The translations under genes and the position numbers were made by a program. A stretch of DNA of 19,342 nt from CAISIP01 sp046594635 (GTDB lineage Bacteria > Pseudomonadota > Gammaproteobacteria > Burkholderiales > Burkholderiaceae_C), in assembly GCA_046594635.1 (NCBI GenBank), contig JBKJRR010000108.1:1-19342 (forward strand), given 5' to 3'. Under the pieces are notes generated by a model. The model was not told the origin of the DNA. It was given only the letters and a program-made list of their open reading frames with translations, and searched no databases. Below, in pieces: positions 6,312 to 14,277 of this stretch (positions within the stretch are counted from its first letter, which is position 1; every line of letters begins with the position of its first letter).

Positions 6312-8327
6312 TCAGACCAGCTTGCGTTTGATCTTCTTGTCCCAGTCGCGGCTGAAGATCAGCGTGTCGCCTTCATAGGCCTCAAGCCGTCCAGTCACAT
6401 GCCAGTGGGTCTTGCTGGCGCGCATCGCCGAACGCGTCTCGGTGCGCACACGCCAGTCACCGCGTGAACGCTCTTCGGTCCAGTGGCATTCCTGCGAAGC
6501 AGACAAGGGATCGTCGGGGTGAATGCGATAGGTCTCCCGTCCGATCGCGCCATAGGTCAGGCCATGCTCGTCGATCGTGCTGGCGCCGAAGTCGTCCACG
6601 ATGCTCAGTGTCTGCATACCGGTCTTCTGGTCGATCAGCACATCACGCCGGTTCGACGCCGCACGCACCTCGGTCAGCTTGACCAGCGCGGCAGCCGCGG
6701 CGGGTGCGAAGCTTGGCGCAGTTTCGTGCGGCCGGGTCTTGCGCACTGGCAGGTCGACAAAACTCGTGCCCAGGTTCAGCGTCAACGTCGGCGCTTCCGG
6801 TGCTGGCCAGATCAGCGGCCAATAGCTGGTGGATACCGAGATACGCAGGCGCTGGCCACGGCGCACCTTCACCGCCACGTCGTCCAGTTGCACTCGCACC
6901 GTGTAGGTCTTGCCCGGTTCCAGTGGCTCGGGGTTTTCATGGCTGTCGCGGTGGCACAGGTTGAGCACGCCGTAACTCAGGCGCGAGACCGCGCCATCGG
7001 GCCAGACGGCGTTAAGTCGCACCGCCACGTTGGCCAGCGGTTTGTCCGAACTGAGCTTGAGTTGCACCGCCGTGGCGCCGACGATGTCGATGTCCCTGGC
7101 CAGCGGCACGCTGTCGAAGGTCACTGAGCCGGAGTCGTCGCGGCGCTGGTCGCCGGGAAACTCCGGGCCCAGCCAGATGATGCAGTATTCACCACCGTCG
7201 GCGCCGGTGGTCTGTGGCGATGCGACGAGGCATTTTCCGGCAGACCCCTTGACCTTGCCCAGTACGCCGTTGGCGTTCAGGTGCAGGCGCTGCAAGGCAT
7301 GGATGTCTGAAGGCCAGTGGTTGTCACTGACCCAGCGTCCTGCGATTTGCCGCACCGACGCACCGGGGCGGCCCGGCTCCATGATGTAGGTGCGGTGCGC
7401 GGGGTCCTGCACGACGCCGGTGTCGATGCCCTTGAGCCACTGGTCCCACCAGCGCAGCATCTCCTGCAGGAACCCGATACGCGGCTCGGGCACGGCGAAA
7501 TGCGGGTACTTGTGCGCCCACGGGCCGATGATGCCCTTGACCGGTGCCTTGATCGAGGCCACCAGACGTGGCACCGCGTTGGTGTAGGCATCGTTCCAGC
7601 CGCCAACTGCCAGCACCGCAGCGTCGATCGCACCGATGTCCTCGCACACGGAGCCGTGCTTCCAGTACGCGTCGCGGTGCGGGTGCTCCAGCCAGGCAAT
7701 GGCCAGCAGCGGTTCGTTCTCGAGTCGCTCCAGCCACATCGCACGCCATCGATCACCGACCAGCGCGGGATCCGGTGGTCGCGATGAATACGCGAACATC
7801 GTTGCCGACCAACCCAGGTTTTCATTGAGCAGGCAGCCGCCCTTGTAGTGGATGTCGTCGCTGTAGCGGTCATCCGTCGAACACAGGGTCACGATCGCCT
7901 TGAGCGCTGGTGGCTTCATTGCCGCCACCTGCAATGCGTTGAAGCCGCCCCATGAAATGCCCATCATGCCAACCGTGCCGCAACACCAGGGCTGGGCGGC
8001 CAGCCAGGCGATGACTTCAACCGCGTCGTCCAGCTCCTGCTGCGTGTATTCATCGGCCATCAGCCCGTCAGAGTCGCCGTTGCCGCGCATGTCCACCCGG
8101 ATGCAGGCGTAGCCGTGGCCGGCCAGGTAGGGGTGGGTTAACGCATCGCGCACATGCGTGCCGTCGCGCTTGCGATAAGGCAGGTGTTCGAGGATCGCCG
8201 GCACAGGCTTCTTGTCGGCATCCACTGGCATCCAGATGCGTGCGGCGAGCTTGCAGCCGTCGGCCAGTGTGATGAAGGTGTTGGGCGTTTCCCTCACTTT
8301 GCGCGGGAAGGTCTTGAGGGTTTTCAT
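6312..8327 (-). CDS. CocE/NonD-family alpha/beta hydrolase (X-Pro dipeptidyl-peptidase S15 fold)
   Basis: Serine hydrolase for esters or amides; the natural substrate is unknown. The catalytic triad is visible: nucleophile S125 in GISWGG (123-128), D246 in GGWNDAYTNA and H272 in GPWAHKYPH. VDMRGNGDSDG (78-88) is the usual oxyanion-side signature. A jelly-roll C-terminal domain (about 340-540) follows. The last ~120 residues form an extra domain of alternating polar strands, also present in the ~670-residue subgroup of this family. There is no signal peptide, so it is cytoplasmic. It converges with the small gene at 6009-6227. A hotdog thioesterase gene begins the same-strand run upstream, 90 bases away. 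No link to the amine genes is evident. Confidence 0.93.
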   Translation of the reverse strand: MKTLKTFPRKVRETPNTFITLADGCKLAARIWMPVDADKKPVPAILEHLPYRKRDGTHVRDALTHPYLAGHGYACIRVDMRGNGDSDGLMADEYTQQELDDAVEVIAWLAAQPWCCGTVGMMGISWGGFNALQVAAMKPPALKAIVTLCSTDDRYSDDIHYKGGCLLNENLGWSATMFAYSSRPPDPALVGDRWRAMWLERLENEPLLAIAWLEHPHRDAYWKHGSVCEDIGAIDAAVLAVGGWNDAYTNAVPRLVASIKAPVKGIIGPWAHKYPHFAVPEPRIGFLQEMLRWWDQWLKGIDTGVVQDPAHRTYIMEPGRPGASVRQIAGRWVSDNHWPSDIHALQRLHLNANGVLGKVKGSAGKCLVASPQTTGADGGEYCIIWLGPEFPGDQRRDDSGSVTFDSVPLARDIDIVGATAVQLKLSSDKPLANVAVRLNAVWPDGAVSRLSYGVLNLCHRDSHENPEPLEPGKTYTVRVQLDDVAVKVRRGQRLRISVSTSYWPLIWPAPEAPTLTLNLGTSFVDLPVRKTRPHETAPSFAPAAAAALVKLTEVRAASNRRDVLIDQKTGMQTLSIVDDFGASTIDEHGLTYGAIGRETYRIHPDDPLSASQECHWTEERSRGDWRVRTETRSAMRASKTHWHVTGRLEAYEGDTLIFSRDWDKKIKRKLV

Positions 8328-8417
8328 GGCGGGTCTTTCGAGGGGCTAAGGGCCTTGCGGCCACTTTATCAGGCCGTTGCCGCCGGGCGGAACGCGTCTG
8401 TCGCTTGGGGCTGCCTG

Positions 8418-8804
8418 TCAGCTTTTCGGCTGGCTGGGCCGGAAGATCGCGTAAGTGCCGTTGGCCTTGGCCACCAGCAGGTCACCACAATGAACGCTGG
8501 AATCCAGATTGGCCAGCGTCTTGCCGCGATTGACCAGCGTCGTGGTGCAGACCAGATCCCCGTCGCGCACCGGCTTGAAGTAGTTGATTTTGATCTCCAC
8601 GGTGGCGCTGAGTTCGCCTTCGCCCAGGGTCAGATGCATCGCGGCGCCCATGCCGATGTCGGCCAGCGCGAAGATCACCGCGCCGTGTACAACCTTGTTC
8701 GGGTTCAGGTGCTTCTGATCGATCGTGACCTTGCATCGGCTGTGGCCCGGGCCTTGTTCGAGGTAACGCAGGTCAATCAGCTTGGCGAAAGGGTGCTGGC
8801 TCAT
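8418..8804 (-). CDS. PaaI-family hotdog thioesterase
   Basis: Small acyl-CoA thioesterase (128 residues). The hotdog signature is N36-KVVHGAVIFALADIGMG (36-53), with HGA at 40-42, followed by the long central strands ATVEIKINYFKPVRDGDL. It hydrolyses acyl- or aryl-CoA thioesters in the cytoplasm; the acyl group is unknown. ATG 8804 is taken because it starts just before the conserved FAKLIDL segment. The frame is open to 8942, but the extra 46 residues are low-complexity and unlike the family. No strong Shine-Dalgarno is seen. It could be transcribed together with the downstream CocE gene. Confidence 0.9.
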   Translation of the reverse strand: MSQHPFAKLIDLRYLEQGPGHSRCKVTIDQKHLNPNKVVHGAVIFALADIGMGAAMHLTLGEGELSATVEIKINYFKPVRDGDLVCTTTLVNRGKTLANLDSSVHCGDLLVAKANGTYAIFRPSQPKS

Positions 8805-8976
8805 GAAGGGTGATGGTGACGCGCTGGATGGAGAATCATGCTGGCTGGCTGCCTTGGCACCGAGGCACCGTTTGGCATGCAAGGAAATGCCTGGGGTCTC
8901 GGCGTTCCGGCTATTGGCGGCACCATGGATCGTACCTGCCACTTCTGGAGTTCGGTTGAGGCTTCAGTCGGCCGAA

Positions 8977-9019
8977 GACATTCGAAGCTGAACGTCCGTT
9001 TTGCAGCGAAGCGAATGTC
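8977..9019. repeat. Extragenic inverted repeat (GACATTCG / CGAATGTC)
   Basis: A perfect 8-base inverted repeat (8977-8984 and 9012-9019) around a 27-base loop, 18 bases past the stop of the reductase gene (9037). The inner bases (AACGTCCGTTTTGC) resemble extragenic palindromic elements I recall from beta- and gammaproteobacterial genomes. It could also act as a 3' hairpin for the reductase transcript. The rest of 8805-9036 shows no gene. Confidence 0.4.
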
Positions 9020-9036
9020 GACTGTGTGGCCATCCT

Positions 9037-9690
9037 TCACGTTTGGTTCCGCTTCGCGAGAAGCACATGGGTGACGGCCTCAGATGCCACTGACTGCACG
9101 CAATCGTAGTCGCGTGCGATGTTGTCCGTTCCTTCAAACAAGCGCTCACCAGAACCCAACAATTTTTTGGTAATGACAAGATGCAGTTCGTCGACCAAAC
9201 CCGCCTTGAGGTATTGGCGAACCAGCGTTGCGCCGCCACCCAGGCGCACGTCTTTCCCCTGTGCGGCGGCAAAGGCTTGCTTCAATGCGGACTCGATGCC
9301 ATCGGTCACGAAGTGAAAGCTTGTCCCACCCTCCATCGGCAATACTGCTCTCGCGTGATTTGTCACCACAAAAACGGGCGCATGGTATACGGGATTGGCG
9401 CCCCACCAACCCTTCCATTCATCATCGACCCAGGGTCCGCGCACCGGTCCGAACATATTGCGTCCCAGAATATTGGCGCCAATATTGTCAAAAGCCTTCG
9501 CCATGAAATCGTCATCTATTCCCGTGCTCCCCCCTTCCTGCCCGAACATTTTTCGGCACGTGCGGGTTGGGAAAAACCAGTCCATGAGCGCAAGGCCACC
9601 CTCGCCGAACGGGTTCTCCAGGCTTTGCCCATGCGCCGAGCTAAAACCGTCAATTGACAGGGCATAACCGCGTACCACCAGCTTTTGCAT
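9037..9690 (-). CDS. Dihydrofolate reductase-like / RibD C-terminal domain protein
   Basis: Probable NAD(P)H-dependent reductase of the RibD-C/DHFR-like superfamily (YyaP type), 217 residues, cytoplasmic. It has the N-terminal strand and loop LSIDGFSSA (11-19), ILGRNMFGPVRG (74-85), VFVVTNH (106-112), the nucleotide-binding turn VRLGGGATLVRQY (148-160) and the closing VDELHLVITKKLLGSGERLF. ATG 9690 is chosen because AAAGGA lies 7 bases before it; the frame upstream to 9819 has no family likeness. The substrate is unknown: these stand-alone proteins are not the folate enzyme FolA and lack the RibD deaminase domain. Hand counts of three 60-base rows gave about 51% GC, against about 65% in three rows of the hydantoinase gene, which suggests a different origin. 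Confidence 0.91.
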   Translation of the reverse strand: MQKLVVRGYALSIDGFSSAHGQSLENPFGEGGLALMDWFFPTRTCRKMFGQEGGSTGIDDDFMAKAFDNIGANILGRNMFGPVRGPWVDDEWKGWWGANPVYHAPVFVVTNHARAVLPMEGGTSFHFVTDGIESALKQAFAAAQGKDVRLGGGATLVRQYLKAGLVDELHLVITKKLLGSGERLFEGTDNIARDYDCVQSVASEAVTHVLLAKRNQT

Positions 9691-9925
9691 TTGGATATCC
9701 TTTGAAGCCAGCGGGAAGCGCGACTTGGGTTTGAGGTTAACCCTGTTTCGTGCAAAACCGTATCGGCTGCCACAAGCCACTTCCAGCAGCGATTCTGCAC
9801 CTGCGATGCCAGCCACCATGTCCGCGCTGCATCAAAAGGCGTTCAATGCTTTGCAGGTGCGCAGGAGCATTGTGCCGTTGGGTCGACCAAAAATGTGCGC
9901 GCCGCGCAAGCGGCTCACGCGTGCA

Positions 9926-10612
9926 TCAGGCCATTACCACTGGCCCACCTTTTTGAATCGCACGTCGGTACGCAGGGCGTGACGTCAGGCGTGCCCCGTA
10001 GGCCTGCAGCCAGGGATACGCTGTCGCATCCTTGCTGCGCGACAACGCGGCTTCCACCGCGAAGCTCATCTGAAAATCTGCCATGGTGAGATGCTCGCCG
10101 GCGAACCAGGTGTTCTTGCTCAGGTGGCCTTCGATGAAGCCCAACGCCGTGGTGATATTCGGGTCAATCAGCTTGTCCTGCACGCCGCTGCACAGAAGGC
10201 GGGCAATGGGGCGCACGAAGAATGGCATCGGTTGGGTGGGTATGGTCACGAACACCAGTTTCATGACCATCCAGTTCATCAGCGAGCCTTCGGCGTAATG
10301 CATCCAGAAGCGGCACTGGCGCTGTTCGGGCGTGCCAGGTGCGGGCAGCAAATGGGATAGTTCACCAGGGGCATCAAGGCCATATCTCTCGACCAAGTAC
10401 TCGATGATTGCGCCCGACTCGGCAAACGTTTGACCATCGTCCGTGACCACGGGCGACTTGCCCAGCGGATGCACCTTCTTCAATGCCGGCGGCGCGAGAC
10501 GGGTTCTAGCGTCGCGTTTGTACACCTTCAGCTTGTAGGGTGTACCAAGCTCCTCGAGCAACCAGAGAATGCGATGGGAACGTGAGGTTTCGAGATGGTG
10601 TACGGTCAGCAT
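9926..10612 (-). CDS. Glutathione S-transferase family protein
   Basis: Soluble transferase or peroxidase using glutathione. An N-terminal thioredoxin-fold domain starts MLTVHHLETSRSHRILWLLE; the region Ser10-Ser12 would hold the glutathione-activating residue. The cis-proline is in HPLGKSPVV (48-56, P54), and ESGAIIEYL (65-73) binds the gamma-glutamyl end. A helical C-terminal domain follows, with the capping-type motif HLTMADFQMSF. It is 228 residues, normal for the family. ATG 10612 is chosen because the conserved strand starts there; 19 residues further upstream (10669) are possible. It shares the minus strand with the reductase gene, but 235 gene-free bases separate them. A promoter-like site with an internal palindrome lies just upstream. 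The substrate is unknown. Confidence 0.92.
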   Translation of the reverse strand: MLTVHHLETSRSHRILWLLEELGTPYKLKVYKRDARTRLAPPALKKVHPLGKSPVVTDDGQTFAESGAIIEYLVERYGLDAPGELSHLLPAPGTPEQRQCRFWMHYAEGSLMNWMVMKLVFVTIPTQPMPFFVRPIARLLCSGVQDKLIDPNITTALGFIEGHLSKNTWFAGEHLTMADFQMSFAVEAALSRSKDATAYPWLQAYGARLTSRPAYRRAIQKGGPVVMA

Positions 10613-10642
10613 ATTGTGGGGTCGGCGTAAATGCTCGGAGTG

Positions 10643-10669
10643 GTTATCCCGCAAGCGGGAGCGTATCAA
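10643..10669 (-). promoter_or_regulatory. Possible GST promoter with an operator-like palindrome in the spacer
   Basis: On the minus strand, TTGATA (10664-10669) and GATAAC (10643-10648) form a -35/-10-like pair 15 bases apart. The spacer carries TCCCGC-TT-GCGGGA (10647-10660), a 6-base perfect inverted repeat. The start of transcription would fall about 24 bases before the GST ATG. The -10 is weak and the spacing short. Confidence 0.33.
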
Positions 10670-11083
10670 GTTGGCTTTGCTGCTGGACTATATCGGCGAC
10701 GGGAGACGATTCAACGCGCCGCGCTGCCTAACGCAAGATTAGATTCCGCTGCTTTGGCCGAACGACGACTTCTGAGCGGCTCGACGATGTCTGCTTCTGC
10801 GGGGCACCGGCGCATTGAACATTTCAAACGGCGACAGGGTGCCTCCGATGTGATGCTTTTGGCCCGCCGCGCTGGCCGCCAGACCGTCACAAAATCTTCA
10901 TTGATTCACGAAATAATGAGGTGACCGCGGCATTGCAAACCATTCGCGCCTGGAGCGCTTTAGCCCATGAGGTGCTGAAACACGTCGGGCTCATGGTTTA
11001 ACGGCCTGATCGCAAGCGTATCGCTTTTGCGCCAACTTCTTCGACACCCGCCCGCGCTTTCCAACAGCTCCAGAAGGTTTCGC
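10670..11083. other. Gene-poor intergenic stretch between GST and arsC
   Basis: Together with 10613-10669 this is about 470 bases without a convincing gene. The longest plus-strand frame (10631-10924) has no recognisable domain. A second short frame ending HEVLKHVGLMV before TAA (10998-11000) has no start except a GTG, and I do not recognise it; it may be a gene remnant. A bulged hairpin (CGCAAGCG...CGCTTTTGCG, 11011-11031) lies about 50 bases before arsC. No ArsR-type operator is evident. Confidence 0.5.
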
Positions 11084-11581
11084 ATGAATGACAAGGTTTT
11101 CAACGTTCTGTTTCTGTGTACCGGCAACTCGGCCCGCAGCATCCTGGCCGAGAGTCTGCTCAATACCTTGGGCAAAGGACGATTCAAGGCGTTCTCCGCC
11201 GGCAGCCATCCTGCAGGAATGGTCAACCCCTTGACCATTGCGTTTCTCGAAAAGGCGGGTCTTCCAACGGAGGGATTTCGCAGCAAGTCCTGGGACGAGT
11301 TTGCGACGCCCGAAGCACCTGTGATGGATTACGTGCTCACCGTGTGCGACAAGGCGGCCGGTGAACAGTGTCCGTTCTGGCCGGGTCAGCCGATGTCTGC
11401 ACACTGGGGTGTGGCCGACCCGACTGCGGTCAGCGGCAGTGACGATGAGAAGCGCCGGGCGTTCAAGGACGCTGCCACCACCTTGCGCAAGAGAATCGAA
11501 TTGTTCGCCTCGCTTCCGACGGCAACGCTGGACCGCATGAGCCTGAAGTCGAAACTCGATGAAATCGGAAAAGTTGTGTGA
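11084..11581 (+). CDS. arsC: ArsC-type arsenate reductase / low-molecular-weight tyrosine phosphatase family
   Basis: Reduces arsenate to arsenite, or acts as a phosphatase of the same fold; 165 residues, cytoplasmic. The P-loop CX5R is C12-TGNSA-R18 near the N-terminus. Further cysteines C88 (VLTVCDKA) and C96 (EQCPFWPG) are candidates for the thiol relay. D112-P113 (VADPTAVSG) supplies the general acid. ATG 11084 has AGAAGG 6 bases upstream. It looks like the thioredoxin-coupled class by these cysteines. No arsR, arsB, acr3 or arsH lies in the window, so it is an orphan and the arsenate role is inferred from the family only. It converges with lrgB, 43 bases apart. Confidence 0.91.
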   Translation: MNDKVFNVLFLCTGNSARSILAESLLNTLGKGRFKAFSAGSHPAGMVNPLTIAFLEKAGLPTEGFRSKSWDEFATPEAPVMDYVLTVCDKAAGEQCPFWPGQPMSAHWGVADPTAVSGSDDEKRRAFKDAATTLRKRIELFASLPTATLDRMSLKSKLDEIGKVV

Positions 11582-11624
11582 GCGTGCAGCGCGCCCTTGA
11601 TTTTCCGGTATTCGCCCTGTCGAT

Positions 11625-12338
11625 TCAAAACCAGCGCGCCACCAATGGCATCAGCAATGCGGCCAGCACCACCTGCACGCCCAGCGCCAGACCGGCGTAG
11701 GCGCCGGCATCGGCATTGACCTGCAGCGCGCGTGCGGCACCGATGCCGTGTGATGCCGTGCCCAGCGCAAATCCGCGCGCCTGCATCGACAGACCCCCGA
11801 TCGCATCGAACAGGTACTTGCCGCTGATGGCGCCGACGAGTCCGGTCAGCACTGCGAATACGGCAGCCAGCGCCGGTATGCCACCGATCTGTTCGGCGAT
11901 GCCCATGGCCACAGGTGCGGTGACCGACTTGGGCGCCAGTGAGCGCAGCAATTCGTTCGGCAGGCCCAGCGCCCAACCGATGGCTACGGCGCTGGTGCCG
12001 GCCGCCGCCCCGCTGGCCAGGCCGGCGAGTGCAATGGCCAAGGCACGCCGGCGCAGTTCGTCGCGCCGCTGCCACAGTGGCCAGGCCAGCGCCACGACAG
12101 CCGGTCCGAGCAGGAAATGGATGAACTGGGCGCCAGAAAAATAACGCGGGTACGGCGTGCCACTGAGCGTGAGCAAAACCGCCAGCACCAGCACTGTCGA
12201 CAACACCGGGTTGGCCCAGGGAGCCTGGCCCAGCCGCAGGTACAGCGCCTGCGCCATGACATAGATGACGATGGTCGCCGTCAGGCCGAACAGCGGCGTG
12301 GTGGACAGATACACCCAGAGCTGGACGAAGTCCTGCAT
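11625..12338 (-). CDS. lrgB: LrgB/CidB-family membrane protein
   Basis: Inner-membrane partner of LrgA/CidA. The pair has been linked to murein hydrolase control, and in plants and some bacteria to glycolate or pyruvate transport. The 237-residue product is almost wholly hydrophobic and carries the family motifs LAPKSVTAPVAMGIAEQIGG and FALGTASHGIGAARAL. ATG 12338 is preferred because GGGAG sits 8 bases upstream. ATG 12353 is in frame but lacks such a site and would add 5 residues. It follows lrgA by 16 bases in the same operon. Which transported molecule or process applies here cannot be read from the sequence. Confidence 0.93.
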   Translation of the reverse strand: MQDFVQLWVYLSTTPLFGLTATIVIYVMAQALYLRLGQAPWANPVLSTVLVLAVLLTLSGTPYPRYFSGAQFIHFLLGPAVVALAWPLWQRRDELRRRALAIALAGLASGAAAGTSAVAIGWALGLPNELLRSLAPKSVTAPVAMGIAEQIGGIPALAAVFAVLTGLVGAISGKYLFDAIGGLSMQARGFALGTASHGIGAARALQVNADAGAYAGLALGVQVVLAALLMPLVARWF

Positions 12339-12354
12339 TTGCTGCGCTCCCATA

Positions 12355-12717
12355 TCAGCTTTGTGCGCCTGGCGCGGCTTCGCGCCGCAAAAACCAGCGC
12401 AGCATCAGCGCGGTCACGATCAGGCCGATCCAGGTCGACAACACGATCGCCACCAGCATGCGCAAACCGTAGGTTGACAACAGCGCGAGATGGGTCATCA
12501 CGCCCACGCCGACCGGCACGAACAGCAGCGACAGATGGGCCAGCAAGGCGTCGGCCACGGCGCCCACCGGTGCGCGCACGATCTCCAGGCGCAGCGCAAA
12601 CAGCAGAATCAGCATGCCGACCACGGGTCCGGGCAGTGGCAGGGCGCCTAGCCTTGCCAGCACCTCGCCTGCCGATTGGCACAGCAATAACCAGGCAAGT
12701 CCGGTCAATACCGGCAT
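12355..12717 (-). CDS. lrgA: LrgA/CidA-family holin-like membrane protein
   Basis: Small inner-membrane protein (120 residues) with about four hydrophobic helices and the family signature LPGPVVGMLILLFAL (28-42), followed by LLFVPVGVGVM (64-74). The C-terminus is basic and probably cytoplasmic. It pairs with the LrgB protein encoded directly downstream. No LytTR/LytS-type or LysR-type regulator, often found beside such pairs, is present. Upstream 12718-12822 separates it from the metallophosphoesterase gene and has no clear promoter. Confidence 0.92.
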   Translation of the reverse strand: MPVLTGLAWLLLCQSAGEVLARLGALPLPGPVVGMLILLFALRLEIVRAPVGAVADALLAHLSLLFVPVGVGVMTHLALLSTYGLRMLVAIVLSTWIGLIVTALMLRWFLRREAAPGAQS

Positions 12718-12822
12718 GTTCTGGATCGCAGTGGCGGGCCCGCTTGTATCGGCATCATCGTGTATCCATTATGGTGGTGCCGCAGCAGGGGTCCTGCGTG
12801 TCGACAACAGCCCTGACAACAC

Positions 12823-14232
12823 TCAGCGCCTGGCAGCGAGCATCAGCCGGACATTGCCGTCCACCGGCGTACCCTGCATGGCGTTGGCGCGCGCGCCGGC
12901 AAACAGCCGCGCCAGCGCAAGGTGATGGTGCGCCAGCGTGCCAGGGCTGGCGTGGTGGTCCAGCAAGGTACAGACTATTTCGATCTGGCCGTTGGCGTGT
13001 TGCAGGCATTCGACGGCACGTGCCTGCGACGGCCAGTCGATCAGCGAGGCTGTGCCAATCTCCCAGAAGCCGCCAAGTTTGCCGGGGTGCGGCGTGATCC
13101 GGTGCAGATGACGATGGCCAACCAGCCAGGCGACAAGACAGGGATGGCGATGCAGCACCGCAGTGACGGCATCCGCCTGCCGCCTGCTTGCGTCGTTGCC
13201 CCGGGTGTTGGTCAGCGAATCCGGTCCATGGTGGCTGGCCAGCAGCGCGATACGTCCGGAATCGGCGTCGACTTCGGCCAGTTGCGACTCCAGCCATTGC
13301 AACTGCGAATCGGCGACGCTACCCTGGTAGTCGCCGGCGGGATGGTTGGTGTCGAGCAATACGATGCGCACATGCTCGGTGTCGATGACCGCATCGGCGC
13401 TGGCGCGATGCAAATGGTCCGGCGTGTATCCGGCAGCGCCGTGTGCGACGTGGGCCACCATCCATTGCTGCAAGCTTATCGCGCTGCGTGAGGCCAAAGC
13501 CGGAACCTGGCGCGTATTGCCACGTGAGAATGCCGCGGGCTCGTCGACGAAATAACCCAGAGGGTCGGCTGGATCCAACCCCGCAGGGCGGTACAGGGTC
13601 TTGGCGCTGCCGCGTGCGATCGCCTCGATCTGCGGCCCCGGCAATGCCGTGCCCTGGCGCATCCAGTCATGGTTGCCGGCGACGCTGCTCCAGGCAAACC
13701 CCAACCCTTCCGAGACCAGCTCGGCGCTGGCGCGGGCCAGGTAGTCAGGTATGGCCGGATAGCCACGTGTTTTCCATGTGTCGGGCACCGCCGGGTCCGG
13801 GCACCAATAAGGCCAGGGACCCGGGCCGAGCGTGTCGGATGCATCCTGCACACCGCCGTAAGCTGACATGCGCGTACGGCCACCGGCGACGATGGCCAGG
13901 AAGGTGGCCAGTTCGTTGTGTTGTGCGTTGTCGATGTTGTCGCCAAGGCTCAGCGCCAGGTCGAAGGGGCGTTGACTCCACGGGCCGTTGGGATGGTTGC
14001 GCAGGTGATTGACATGTGCTGCCAGCGCCCAGTGGGTCAGGGCTTCGTAAGGCCGGTGCATGGGTTGCAACGGCGCCCATGCCGGATCGCCCGCCAGTTG
14101 TGCCACCCATTCGCAACGCGCCGGCGACACCGTGTCGAGCACCTGAACATCGCTGATCAAGGCCAAAGACAGGTGGCAATTGCCGGCACCTGCGGGCGGC
14201 GGGGAGCCCAGCTCGGTGCGGACAATGGGCAT
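12823..14232 (-). CDS. Calcineurin-like metallophosphoesterase, TIGR03767/PPA1498-like
   Basis: Two-metal phosphoesterase of unknown substrate. Motifs in order are SDVQ (27-30, D28), LGDNIDNAQHNE (96-107), GNHD (186-189), SHHGP (333-337) and GHRHLH (372-377), which together form a full dinuclear metal site. The early DVQ..D..SPAR (28-39) and the GDN.DN.Q.NE wording match the TIGR03767 group rather than generic GNHD proteins. The N-terminus has no convincing signal peptide. ATG 14232 gives 469 residues. A GTG one codon upstream is better spaced from AAGGA (14246-14250) and may be the true start. The frame reaches 14529, but only as antisense of the neighbouring gene. It is divergent from the hydantoinase gene with only 45 bases between them. 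Confidence 0.87.
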   Translation of the reverse strand: MPIVRTELGSPPPAGAGNCHLSLALISDVQVLDTVSPARCEWVAQLAGDPAWAPLQPMHRPYEALTHWALAAHVNHLRNHPNGPWSQRPFDLALSLGDNIDNAQHNELATFLAIVAGGRTRMSAYGGVQDASDTLGPGPWPYWCPDPAVPDTWKTRGYPAIPDYLARASAELVSEGLGFAWSSVAGNHDWMRQGTALPGPQIEAIARGSAKTLYRPAGLDPADPLGYFVDEPAAFSRGNTRQVPALASRSAISLQQWMVAHVAHGAAGYTPDHLHRASADAVIDTEHVRIVLLDTNHPAGDYQGSVADSQLQWLESQLAEVDADSGRIALLASHHGPDSLTNTRGNDASRRQADAVTAVLHRHPCLVAWLVGHRHLHRITPHPGKLGGFWEIGTASLIDWPSQARAVECLQHANGQIEIVCTLLDHHASPGTLAHHHLALARLFAGARANAMQGTPVDGNVRLMLAARR

Positions 14233-14277
14233 CACGGCTGCAGTATCCTTGCCGTCCACATCCCTGTCAAACCTGCC

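Noticed and set aside
10631..10924. 97-residue plus-strand frame before arsC
   Set aside because: No ribosome site, no domain, and it overlaps the probable GST promoter.
12117..13097. 326-residue plus-strand open frame
   Set aside because: Runs antisense to lrgB, lrgA and the metallophosphoesterase; Arg/Ala-rich shadow composition.
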